A stretch of 64,000 nucleotides of DNA from Trachythela sp. YZ-2020 (taxonomy: Eukaryota > Cnidaria > Anthozoa > Malacalcyonacea > Clavulariidae), in the NCBI GenBank assembly GCA_016169945.1, contig JADLSH010000113.1, positions 1,879,001-1,943,000 on the forward strand. Reading direction: 5' to 3'. Within the stretch, counting starts at the first letter, position 1. Every line of letters begins with the position of its first letter. Shown here piece by piece: positions 28,201-39,600 of this stretch. The notes below the pieces were generated by a model. It worked only from the letters and a program-made list of their open reading frames with translations. It did not search any database and was not told the origin of the DNA. The translations under genes and the position numbers were made by a program.

Positions 28201-30858
28201 AAAATCCCGATCGCAAGTAGACACTTCCCGTCTACTTTTCCGCAGAGTTTTAAACGTAGTGTGTTGTCGCAAAACAACGTAACAAGCATTGCAAAGCACA
28301 CGCTTCGCGCTTGTGTCAATACATTTGATTGATTTGAACACATGTAACACTTAATATTATAATACATCTATACTAACGAAGTAACGGCGTTCGTGCTTTG
28401 GTATACGGCGTAGACTATGCTTGGATACTACAACCATTGATGAAAATAATCTATTAAATCGAAATTCGAAAATAAAACACACTATACAGTATATTAAATA
28501 AAACAATATAAAATGAAATTTGATAAATATTTCACACACTGGTCGCTCGTTACTAGTGTAATTGCCGGAATAGGAAGTGCGGTTGAGAAAGTGCCACTTA
28601 ATATGTTTTAATATTCCACTAGTCAGTCTAGTCAACAACTTGAACATTAATGCTTTTTCAAAATATCTGTCCTATTTTTCGTCTTTTTTCAACCTTTCTG
28701 CTGTGACAATGTGTTCTATTGAAATTGACAATTATTTATATATTCAAGGCCCGCCCACTTTACCATATAAGGAAACCACAACAAAAAATCGCTTGGCTTG
28801 TGTGGCAAAAATATATACCGCGTTTACTACCGCGCGTAAACACAGGTTCGCGTCGTAAAAACACTGTACAACGCCGGTCAATGCACAAGAAGTGTTAGCA
28901 CAATATATAGAGCAATGAAAACTCTATCGACTACGGTGAGCGCTAATATTTTACCTTCAAGAAGCATAATCGATGGGCCAGCTCCAAATTTGGAAGGCAA
29001 TATTGACAGAGCCGACAACACAATATGCAGCAAGATAGATGAGAATTATGGTTTGTATTGCAAAATTTCTACATATAAATTCCCTGTGGGATTATATACG
29101 TATTGTATACATGGGGTGTTTACAGATGTAGATTTTAGCAAATGCTTGCATCTATAAATGCCAGACTATTTTATTCGTAAATAGGGGATATATATTTGCT
29201 TATTAAAGCATGACATCTTCTGCAAAAGCCACAAGGTTTAAATTTTACGGAATAAAACTTAAGACTTTAATTTTGCAGCTATATCATCATTGATTTTTGA
29301 ACAATGTAGGCTTATACTATCTTACTCCACCTAACGGCAGACAATTTTTTCTGTCAATTTAATAATATGCAGTTTCGCTCAGAACAATATAATTTATAAC
29401 TGTTCATCACTAAACTGCCTTTGTATTGGTGCTATTATTAATTAAACTACATATCTACGTGAAAGATATAAAATCTTTTATAATTGTTTCAAAAAATGTC
29501 TTTTAATCTCTTTATAAATGTAGTTACGACAGTTTATTGTAGAATACTACTCACATGAGTATAATATTGAAGCACTAGAATATATTATTCAATAACACTT
29601 TTGTATTAAAATTTGTAGTAAATATTAGCGCCCTGTTAAAACATGTCGCATCAAATCATTGTGAAATTCGTAAACAATAAAAACTTAGGCATTATTGCAT
29701 ACGTTTATGGCGAATGTTTAGTTTAGCATTTAGTATATACCACCCTAAAATGCTAACTATATATTTATAAAGCAGGTATCGTAAATACTAAATATGCAAA
29801 TATGTGTATATAAAAAACATTTCTTTCCAGAAGATTACCGGAATTTAACCCGATTTTCGCTCAAGTACTTAATTTGTTTCCCCTTGGCAATGAGGAATGC
29901 CTTAATTTGTACAATAGTGTGGTAAATACAATGCTTGAGAACAGTTTTAAACGGGCTGGCTGCGAGCTTCGCTGTCAAGCTCAAGCGCCACTTGTGTATA
30001 TATTGTTGATATTGTGCATATGTTTGCAGGTGTCTCCTTCTTTTCAGCGTTTATTCACTCAGCTAGGCTTCATTTAAATGTAAAAAGAATTATGGCAGCG
30101 TTTCTGTAGAATGTACTAGAGTGGAGTATAGTACACAGCTAATTACGTTGTCCTCAAATAGTCAAAATTCACTCGACCGCTAAGCGCAAAAAAAGCACAA
30201 TGGCGCGCGTGTTTATGCCTGTTCTTGATGCTTCCATTTGTTCGTAGTAGTTTGCACAACAAAACTTTCATGCCCGCATTCATAGTCGGACATCATTAAT
30301 TGATTAGAAGTTAATCAGTTGATATTGTCAAACGGAAACTGAAATTGAATTCGCGCACTAAAACACTGGGAAACAAAGATAGATTTGCGCTTTCATAATG
30401 GGGTCTAGACTTGCTCCAAGTCTGTCTCTCAAAGGGTTTTTATTTGGGAGTTATAAAGGGCACACAAAAATGCAGGCATGAGGAATTTACCCTCTGGCCC
30501 GCCCGACCTCATAGCCTTGCTCATATTCTAATATATGGCCCGCTTTAACCAGAGAGCATCATCCGTTTGGCAATTCAAGTGTGTAAATACCAACAGCTGT
30601 GTCAGATAACATATTCAAATACACTTGTTTGGGTTGATCCATCTGTTTATGGCATTTATACACAGACAAATTATCAAAGTGCATAACATCTAAGCAGCTG
30701 AATTGGTACAGCATAGAAATAATAATACAACACCCCCATGGAAAATTTGACCCCCCCTCCCCCCTTTACAGCATAGAATGATACAACACCCCCTGGAAAA
30801 TATGCCCCCCCCTCCTCACTAAGATCCCCCCTGATCTACTTTTCGTTTGTTTTAATAG
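25277..30858. other. Long region without a recognised gene
   Basis: It lies between the divergent receptor (minus) and SPSB3-like (plus) genes, so it should contain both promoters and the missing 5' exon of the latter. I see about 1.5 degenerate 114-bp SINE units at 25790-25960; an AAAGATGGCGTCGTT motif at about 27505 that recurs elsewhere; and imperfect inverted repeats of GAAATTTCCTT type at 27590-27945. Short open frames here (for example 26524-26862 minus, 29874-30077 plus) match nothing I know. Confidence 0.5.
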
Positions 30859-33800
30859 AACGGCAATGTTGTTGGACGTGGGACACAGATTCGATGTCAG
30901 GTTCTGTAACCCTCGGCAACCAAGATGAAGTATTGTTTCATCCAGACTACAGTTGTGGTACGGCTGCAATCCGAGGCGAAGAACCATTCGAGCTGGGTAG
31001 TCAACATTATTGGGAGATTAAAATGACCAGTGCTGTGTATGGGACTGATATGGTAAGATTAAACTAACTGTATTTATTATATAGCAAGTGTCAAAGTTCA
31101 ATTTTCCTGTTTGCCGATTGGACAAAACCGTATCACGTACCGGTCCACAAAACCTCATGTTCACTGCATGCTTGCAACCGGTCCACAATGAAACAATTAT
31201 TGACCGGTCAATAATAAAACCGGAAGTGAGGCGCGAGCTGTTCGCGTCTACCGGTCGGTTTGCAAGTCGTTCAGAAGAAGATAATAATCTATTATTAAGA
31301 GATAAAGACGGAATACCAAGTGAATTATTGAGGCTTTGACACTTGCTATATAATAAAACACTTAGTTACCGAGACCTCGGGAAAACAGCGTGTTTTGTGC
31401 CCCCTGGACCACTATTGTTGCCCTCGAGGCCACAAAACACGCTGTTTCCCTCGGTCTCAGTAAATAAGTGATAATTATTAGGGATATCAGTTCTCTATCA
31501 GTTCTAATCTGTTCTCTCTAGAGGTCAAGTAAGGATTAGAAATGTGAGAAGTGGGAAAATTGTAAACATTAACATAAGGACCGAGGCCCAGACAACTTTG
31601 GGGGCCCGGAATTACTGGAAATACAACAGATTTCCTTTTCACCTGGATTGTAAACTATGATTCTTGGAACATGATTGGCCCCTTTCGAGTGCAAGCTAGT
31701 ACGGCCGCTAATTTTGTTAGCGAAAAAATGGAAAATGACTGAGCGCGATGAGGTGAAGAAACTCTCTGTTACTTTGACTAACTTTATAATAGTATATACT
31801 ATATATTTATACACTCACACGTGGGCCCGGATTTTATTCCTGACCGAGGCCCAGAAAGCTGTCAGTCCGCCCGCCCCTGCATAAGGGATTACTTATATAT
31901 TGAGTTAACAAGTTGATATGGTGTAATGAAACAAAGGAAGTAAGGAAGAATGTAGGAAAGGAAGGAATGAACAAAATGAATGAATGAAGATTGAAAGGAA
32001 AAACAAAGAAAGGAAGACATCGGAAGGAAGTAGAGATGAGCCGATCATTGGCAAAACATCGGCAGAGCCAATTAACAGCTACTTTTTATCACAATCGGCC
32101 AATTGCCGTTCACTATCAGATCGGTCAGTCTCAGCATAATTTCGCGCGGACCAATCGACGTCGCCATTCCCAAGATGTGGATTTCACGACGTTAGGAATG
32201 TAGTCGCATCCCTGAATTTTTGACGCGAGAACGCGACACGTTATTTCGGGCGAGAGGAAGCATCCGCAGTTTTGGTAATACCTGCCTATTTTCTGTTTGC
32301 ATTGACTTTTGTTGTGCTAAAAATAGAGAGTTTTCTTGATGGCAACTTCTCGTTGCAAAATTTGCGAGTTAAGTCGAGTAAAATACTAAAATGACAATTC
32401 GACAAAACGTGAGCATCGGGTAAACCAACTATGGTTTTCCCGATTTATCGGCCGATGGTGGACATGTATCGGCTCTTGAACAATCGGTATCGGAAATCGG
32501 CTTTTTAATATCGGCTCATCTCTAGAAGGAAGCAAGAAAGTAAAGGAAGAAGCAGTGTTTTCAATAAAAGCCAGTTTCTGGCAGCTTTATTTCTTTATTT
32601 GCAAAATATATATTTGTCTTCCATCTGGAAATTTTGAACACAGACACCTATTTTCGAAATGCAGCCTGCTATTAAATAATTATTGAAAACACTGAAGGAA
32701 GGAATTAAGGAAAGATTGACAGAATATTGGATGTCTTGATGTCAAAATTGTTTAGCATAACTTTCGTGTAAAACAAACTAACATTTATGGTGACAATATT
32801 TTTAGAGAAGACTAAAGACAAAAACAGACTGACAGGACTGGCAACGAACTAAACCAACTATTTTACGCTAAAAACTATATTTTCTTACGCGAAGAGTGGT
32901 TTGTACAAAAGGAGTAGAAATAATTTATATAACCATGCATATGTGTCATAATTTTTCTGATCTAATGACTTATGAATAGTGAAATAATACTGGAAATTGT
33001 CCTAAGAACGAAACATAGACGAACTATACACGCAAATTCGTCTGAAAAGACAAACTATTCGCAGGCAATTCGTCTTGAAATTATGACCTGAAAACTGTAT
33101 ATTTCAGGAATCGAACCCAGATCACAGAGATGAAAGATATATTCACTAACCACTGTTCAACCAACACCCCTTTATGCTAACCCAGTGAACTCTAAGGGGA
33201 CTAGAACACTGGACTAGAACGATAACTTGGCCGAAGTTGAAGAGCTAAGTTTGCTTCGGCACGTTCAAACATTTGCCATTCTTATATGAATACAAAACTG
33301 GTACCCCTCGAATTTTTACTGGAACTAGGTATAGAACAGAGAGATCTATCCAGAAAACCAGGAACAGTTATTTTAAATTGAAGCCTTCGGATGAAAAACG
33401 GATTTTTTTGCTCAAAAACAAACTTTTGACGGAATTTTCCACTCCTCGAAACTCTCCCTAGTCCTTTTTTGAAAGTGCATTTTCCCCGCGCGGTTCCCGC
33501 TCTTAGCTTCAAATTGGCTTCATCCAATCACAGGACTTGATCATTGGAGTTAGCGTTCCAGTTTACGTAGAGTTCACTGATGCTAACCCATGACTGCGGC
33601 CTTCCCCTTTTCAAAATCTAACAAACATTTTTCCATTCCTAGATGATCGGCATGGGCAGCAGTGCAGTGGACCTCAACAACTCGCGCACAGCCTTTGCAA
33701 GTATATTGGGCAGAGACTCCGAAAGTTGGGGTCTGTCCTACCTCGGCACGGTTCAACATAGAGGCGAAATGAAACAATTCACGACAAAACTGGAACGAGA

Positions 33801-34128
33801 TGATATAGTAGGATTACACCTTGATATGTGGTGTGGAACTTTGAGCATATACAATCACGGCAAAGCGTGCGGCGTCGCATTCCGTGGACTACAGAACAAA
33901 GAGCTGTATCCAATGCTTTCATCGACCGCTGCTAGGACGAGAATGAAATTGGAAAAAAGTTGTACTTTGCCCACAACCTTGCAGTATTTATGCTGTGCTA
34001 AAATTGGTAGCCATATTTCAGGACTACAGGACTTAGAGAGGTTACCGTTGCCTCCTGGGATGAAGCGATATTTGGGTAGACACATGGCATGGGTATTGGA
34101 GACAAAAAGTAGGCAGAATTCAAAATAA
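30859..34128 (+). CDS. SPSB3-like SPRY and SOCS-box protein (5' exon missing)
   Basis: Two exons, 30859-31052 and 33643-34128, encode the SPRY domain and C-terminal SOCS box. Exon 1 reads [18 protein letters not shown], then [18 protein letters not shown] and [16 protein letters not shown]. Exon 2 continues [49 protein letters not shown] and ends [20 protein letters not shown] before TAA at 34126-34128. This order matches vertebrate SPSB3, including the LPLPPG...L..HL.WVL tail. In the family, SPRY binds substrate and the SOCS box recruits Elongin B/C and a cullin-5 ubiquitin ligase. Exon 1 begins in phase (two bases before CGG), so at least one upstream exon with the start codon exists and was not found. 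A TIR element and a hAT element lie in the intron. Confidence 0.9.
31072..31356. mobile_element. TIR element TTATATAGCAAGTGTCAAAG
   Basis: The left arm ATTATATAGCAAGTGTCAAAG pairs perfectly with the right arm CTTTGACACTTGCTATATAAT, about 285 bp overall. The interior has ACCGGTC-rich short inverted repeats and an 83-codon open frame of no recognised family. Its TATTATATA ends resemble those of the elements at 24872 and 48578. Confidence 0.75.
31366..31463. repeat. 98-bp foldback repeat
   Basis: TACCGAGACCTCGGGAAAAC and CAGCGTGTTTTGTGCC pair with the inverse copies GGCCACAAAACACGCTG and TTTCCCTCGGTCTCAGTA, leaving a loop of about 25 bp. It follows within 10 bp of the preceding TIR element. Confidence 0.8.
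32031..32524. mobile_element. hAT-type non-autonomous transposon with 8-bp target duplication
   Basis: A 494-bp element beginning TAGAGATGAGCCGAT and ending ATCGGCTCATCTCTA, flanked by identical 8-bp copies of GAAGGAAG (32023-32030 and 32525-32532). TAGAGATG-type ends and 8-bp duplications are characteristic of the hAT superfamily. Internal CCGATnnT / ATCGGC motifs repeat near both ends. The interior has no transposase, so it was mobilised in trans. It lies in the SPSB3-like intron. Confidence 0.92.
33020..33175 (-). mobile_element. tRNA-derived SINE head
   Basis: On the minus strand it reads GGGGTGTTGGTTGAACAGTG then GTTAGTG, and after about 30 bp GGGTTCGATTCCTGA. These resemble tRNA A-box and B-box promoter elements. 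Only the head and a short body remain. Confidence 0.7.
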
Positions 34129-34825
34129 GGTTCCCTAAGACTTTGGAATATTAATTTAACAACCTTGTGCATGATATATATAAATATTTAGAATATATAA
34201 ATTCTATAACTTTTAGCTCAATAAATATTTAAACTTTATAAATGTTTAGCTCAATAAATATTATATATGGTGCATGTGCTCACAAGTTTGTTCGATTAAT
34301 TATTCTTCACCATGAAAACATTTAAGGATTTATCTTTGAAATAGATTATTGGTATATATTATCTTTGGAACACATCGTTATTGTTGTATGTTATGATATG
34401 TATAGTAGCATATTTGTCTGTTGTGTAAAGAAAAATAAAGTCCTGATCGTGCGAAAACGAATTGTTCTTCCACATTGCAATTCAATCGCCCTGATTGAAT
34501 AGTTGAATTGGCATTGATAGGAATATTTGAAATCTTCCAGTCTCAGCTACATGTTATGATTCAACTGTGAACGCGCAGTCGACACGAATTGGTCTATTTG
34601 TGCATGTAGAATCGGTTGATCACCATCGGCTGCGCGATAGTGCCTAGTGAAATCTAACTATATGCAGATGAACGAGTCACCGTAATCCTCTATCAACCCT
34701 CCGGGGAGGGGGGGGGCCTTAAACGAGAGGGGACACAGGCTCATTGATTTAGCTGAAACGCACGCAGTAACCTGATGTGAATTTGCAGTCCAATTGATCT
34801 TTAATTAAAAATCTTTACACACGGT
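34129..34825. other. Downstream of the SPSB3-like gene
   Basis: It includes the 3' UTR with an AATAAA-like AAAAATAAAG near 34431-34440. Beyond this, 34530-34650 carries CTCAGCTACATGTTATGATTC and a CACCATCGGCTGCGCGATAG segment. The former recurs at about 40383 and the latter at about 45367, so this is a dispersed repeat rather than a gene. Confidence 0.45.
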
Positions 34826-34919
34826 AGCCTATTCAGTGGATAAGTATTTACAGTACTGGTTTTCAAAGGGCTGTGTATATACTAAACTATGAAATGCAAG
34901 ATATATATAGACAAATAAG

Positions 34920-35290
34920 TAAAGACTATTTACAAAAGTATCAGTATTATTAACATCAACTTTATACCTAATTATATAATCGCCGTTTAAACGACAAGAT
35001 TGATAGCTTATTGTAATTTTCGATGGTTTCACTTGGAAGCTCGTTCCACGACTTCGTAGCTCTATACGAGAAGCTCCTTTTAAGGAAATTTGTCTTAGGT
35101 TTGGGGAGCGCTAATTTGGTTTGATTACGTCTTAAAATTGTAACTGTTATTTTGACATTTTGCAAACAGTTCTGCAAGATATGGAGGCAATCGACCAGTT
35201 AACGCTTTGAATGTCATTATTACTTCTCTTTTTTTTTTGATAGATCTAGTCATTGCGCATGTGTTTCTTTGTTGTGAAGGCGGGGTTGGT
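34920..35290 (-). pseudogene. LINE reverse-transcriptase C-terminal fragment
   Basis: The minus strand encodes MTFKALTGRLPPYLAELF, then after a frameshift RRNQTKLALPKPKTNFLKRS and FSYRATKSWNELPSETIENY. The latter is the classic ...Y.ga..WN.LP..i... tail shared by CR1/Jockey/L2-like LINE proteins and ends at a stop near 34971. The order and spacing fit the last ~110 residues of such a protein. It is truncated and inactive, and divergent from the fragment at 18950-19555. Confidence 0.85.
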
Positions 35291-35990
35291 GGGTGGTTGT
35301 AATAGAGCAGAAGCATAATAAATATTTTCTTCTAGAAGGGGGGGGGGTGTTATTGGATAACGGGCTCAATAGATGATTTACGGTATGCAAAGTGCAGCGT
35401 TAGTTCATCATTGGTAGGAAATTTGTAAATAAGACTTACATTGTATATAAATAAAGATTTTGTTAAAGAGGGTGGTTAAAAATGATATTTAATCTTTTCG
35501 CATATTTGCCATCGCGGATTCATATAATTGCATGAATTTGATCTGTCGTAGCGCAAATAGCCATACCGTTTCACAACAAAACGAGCATCAATTAACACGA
35601 GATTTTTATTAAATTCTTTTTATACAGACTATATATTAAATACAAAATTGCTTGGGAGCATTGAGCAATCTCGATTAATATCATTTACATGGAATTAACA
35701 TTTACATTCCATCATTATATTAATTATCTTTATTTAACACTTGCAACTCAATTTGGTCCATGTTCAATCTATTTTCATTGACACCATAAATTAAGGTTTT
35801 CAAAAATTAAGCGTTTCGAGATAGGTTACCTTAAGCCCTCGGCTACACTTGCTCCAAGTCTCGCTCGAATATAGTTCAAAATAAGTTACATGTGGGCACC
35901 TTGAGATGCAGTAGGTCAGGAGTACAGAATAACGAGCGAGTCTAGCCCTCGGCAAATCAGGAAACAATGCGATAACATGGTTTCTCCTAA

Positions 35991-36420
35991 TCCTAGCTGA
36001 TGTTTCTCGAAGGGCGAAGGTGGGAAAACAATAAAAGATTGTTTCCTAGCCATGTTTCCCGAAGGTGGACAAACCAGGAAACATTGTTTCCTATAGCCAT
36101 GTTTCCCGAAGGTGGGGAAACAATAAAAGATTGTTTCTTAGCCATGTTTCCCGAAGGTGGACAAACCAGGAAACATTGTTTCCTAGCCATGATTCCCGAA
36201 GGTGGGAAAACAATAAAAGATTGTTTCCTAGCCATGTTTCCCGAAGGTGGACAAACCAGGAAACATTGTTTCCTATAGCCATGTTTCCCGAAGGTGGGGA
36301 AACAATAAAAGATTGTTTCTTAGCCATGTTTTCCGAAGGTGGACAAACCAGGAAACATTGTTTCCTATAGCCATGTTTCCCGAAGGTGGGGAAACAATAA
36401 AATATTGTTCCTAGCCACGC
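35991..36420. repeat. Minisatellite of TTTCCCGAAGGTGG units
   Basis: About nine units of 43-49 bp, alternating GAAGGTGGACAAACCAGG and GAAGGTGGGGAAACAATAAA versions, each ending ATTGTTTCCTAGCCATG. Both strands stay open across several units, which is a consequence of the repeat, not coding. Related fragments lie at 11620-11740 and 44730-44830, so the unit derives from a mobile element. Confidence 0.88.
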
Positions 36421-36681
36421 AACCAGGAGACATTGCTTCCCTAACAAACTGATCACACTTGCGAGAGAAAATATATCTCGAAATTTGTTGGGAAACATCT
36501 TCGTTGCCAGGGAAGCAAATGCTATTTCCGCAACAATGTTTCAATGGGCGGACAAACACGGAAACATTCGACGAACATCGGAATTTTCAAGTGTTTTCGC
36601 AACAACGTCTCCTATAAGTGGTTCAGGGATTTTACAACAGCCGATAGTATATATTGAAGTGTCTGCATTCATTTTAGTTCT

Positions 36682-39600
36682 TCATGTTTTCTTTGCCCGC
36701 TTTTTAGCCTTAGGCGGTTCCTCAGCCTTTCTCTTGCCGCTATCAGTGCCATTTGCACAGCCATTCACATGTGGTTCTTTTGAAAGATCAAAATCATATT
36801 TCCTTGCCATGACTTCGGTCCATAGTGCCAGTTCAACCTTGTGCGCGGTCCATTCCCCGTCAGGGTCTGAAACGTTTGGAAAACAGAATTACATAATGAT
36901 GACAATACTGCAATATATACCATGTATTTAAATGTATTTTACTGGTACAATAAAAAGAAGTTAAGCGTGTAAGGGATGAATATATGATCAATCGCCATCG
37001 AGCTGCACACGGTCGCTTCAAGCTTCCTACCCAGGATTCTCCCGCCCCCTATTAACTTGTTGCCGAATTTCTTTTCGAACTTGTATTGCATGGTTAGCTC
37101 GCCTCAATATTACTCGTTTTTTATGGCGTCAATAGGGAGCTTTAGCAATGACTACGAGTACGACTACGAGATTCGTCTTTTTCGCGCCAAACACTATGAG
37201 GCGCCGTATTGGACATTATTCCGAACTTATTATATTTTAGCATGCTAAACTCAAAATATACAACCGCACATGACAACCACACTACAATCACTGTAAGTCA
37301 TGGTATGCTAATTTGTGCGATGCATCGCACAACCGCACATGACAACCACACTACAATCACTGTAAGTCATGGTATGCTAATTTGTGCGATGATTTGTGCG
37401 ATGCATCGCACAACCGCACATGACAACCACACTACAATCACTGTAAGTCATGGTATGTTAATTTGTGCGATGCATCGCACAACCGCACATGATGACAACC
37501 ACACCACAATCACTGTAAGTCATGGTATGTTAATTTGTGCGATGCATCGCACAACCGCACATGATGACAACCACACCACAATCATTGTAAGTCATGGTAT
37601 GTTAATTTGTGCGATGCATCGCACAATGGTGTTTTTATATGGTTTCACCAAACTTTGTGAAGGAAGTTTAAATACTTTTTGAAGGAAATTTCGATCAAAT
37701 TTAGGACAAAAAAGGAAATATTCATTTCAAATAGAATGTCTACGAGAATTACACTTGCAATTTTAGACCAAAGTCGGAACTGTCAATAGTCGAAGTCCAA
37801 AAATGCCAATGCTAAACAATGATCACAATATTCAGGCTGTGATTGTCAGGTGGTGCAGGCACACGAACGCGATCGCAATGCATCATGCAACACGATATAA
37901 ATTACGCCATGCTGTATACATTGGTCGGTCTATGAATATGATGTAAAAGTGGTCATGCCACAATTTCAAGTTTGGCATGTTATAAAAACTTTGGCATGTC
38001 ATATAAAAGTTTGGAATAGTTTATAAAATTTGACAATACGATATTGGATGTTCCGAATATATAGGAGATTTAGAATTGCCTTTATAAGTTTAGCATAAAA
38101 TTTTTGAGACTCATCACAGAGTATGTAAAGTTTTCCATTTATATTTTGAGTTTAGCATGCTATATAATAAGTTCAGAATGTTGTCCAATACGACGCCTCA
38201 TAACGCCGTGTTGTTTGTATACGTCATTTCGCAAAAGGCGTAGTCGTCGTGCTTTTGACTACGACATTTTTTATGAATCCCGTAGTCTGAAAAGCCCGAA
38301 GACTACGACTTTTGCGAGATGGCGTATGCAAACAACACGCGAAAATGACGAATATCCTTCCTACTCGTAGTCACTGCTAAAGCTCCCTATTATCACAGAG
38401 TAGAGATCGTACAGAGGTGTAACGGGTGTACCCACTTATGCTTCAGACGCTTGCCGAGCATGCGCAGTTAAAGTGCACGATTCAGATGGCGGCTCGCTTT
38501 TAACTGCAGTTTACCTTTTAGAAGTGCGTAAAAATGCGAAAGACCTTAAGGTTGTGAAACTTTAAAGAGCCGAAAATGTTGGGAACTTGGGGAATGTTGG
38601 GAACTTGGAATGGGGGAAATTGCCGAGCATGCGCAGTTGATCATTTTTTGCCCCCCCGCCTGAAATCAGGTGGGTACACGAAAACGTAAGTCTGCCAAGT
38701 GTTTACGACGGCCCGTTCCATCTCTGTATAATCTCTACTCTGTGTCGCTGCTAAAGCTCCCTATTATCACAGATTAATGATCTAACGAAAATGTTAGGGA
38801 AAGATACCTATAGTGGGACATCTGGATAAACTCTTTAATCTGTGCTATTATCCAAGGCAACGAGATCGTGGAGGTTATCTTGGAGTTTAGTATTTTGTAC
38901 ACAGTTCTCCGTCTCTGACGGATGACTAGTTGCTGTTGGGGATAGAGGAGGTACCATTGGTTGGGTAGGGATTACATTAACCCCTATGCTGGTGTTGATG
39001 CTTGATTATTCATGCTGATGCATCGCGAACAGCTACCGATTCCATCTCTATCGGCAACAGCGGGCATCTTAGTATAGTATATAATGAATATCTTAAAATG
39101 TAGTGTTACGGTCAGATAGCGTGTCTTGATATTGACTATCGTATTCAAATGTACTCTTGTTATCTCCTTACCTTTTTTCTTAAGTTGTTGTAAAACTTTG
39201 TTGATTTTCCCCACAAATTTCATATAAAATGGTAAATTATAATTAATTTCTCCCAAATCAGGTATCGCCATCATTGTCTCGTCCGCCATGAATGGCACGA
39301 GGTCGGGTGCGCCGGCAGAAAGAATTGCTAGAAAAACAACATTTGCAACTGTAGTAGCAGGTGTGGTTCCACCTCATCTGGTTGAGGGGAGCAGGGGGGT
39401 ACTGAGCAGACGCTCGTCATGAACAGGGCGTGTCCGTCAACCGACGTGGGGTGCATCATCGACAGCAGGGTCAAGGAGTTGAGCTGGTCAGAAAAACTTT
39501 GGGAAAATAAGGCTGCCTAGATGATCAAAGAGGCCCCCAAAGGCCTAATATTTTGTTTTTGTTTGATAAGTGCCCTAATTGGATTTGATATTGACAATGG

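Larger units (their letters stand above)
37131..38391. mobile_element. Large TIR element carrying a 69-bp minisatellite
   Basis: The left end AATAGGGAGCTTTAGCAATG pairs with the right end ACTGCTAAAGCTCCCTATTA. The inverted repeats extend for over 100 bp (left GCCGTATTGGACATTATTCC, TTTTAGCATGCTAAACTC; matching inverses around 38140-38200). The right arm is interrupted by a foldback insert at about 38207-38343. It lies in the last intron of the helix-hairpin-helix gene. No transposase. Confidence 0.85.

Noticed and set aside
28912..28935. Short exon ATGAAAACTCTATCGACTACG with a GTGAGC donor
   Set aside because: A good donor, but it ends in phase 0 whereas the next SPSB3-like exon requires one leftover base.
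29874..30077. Candidate 5' exon for the SPSB3-like gene
   Set aside because: There is an acceptor-like CCAG just before it and an open frame, but the ending phase does not fit the exon at 30859 and the peptide does not resemble SPSB3 N-termini.
37209..37682. 157-codon gene with 23-aa repeats
   Set aside because: It is a 69-bp minisatellite inside a transposon, with no start context, conserved domain or splice support.
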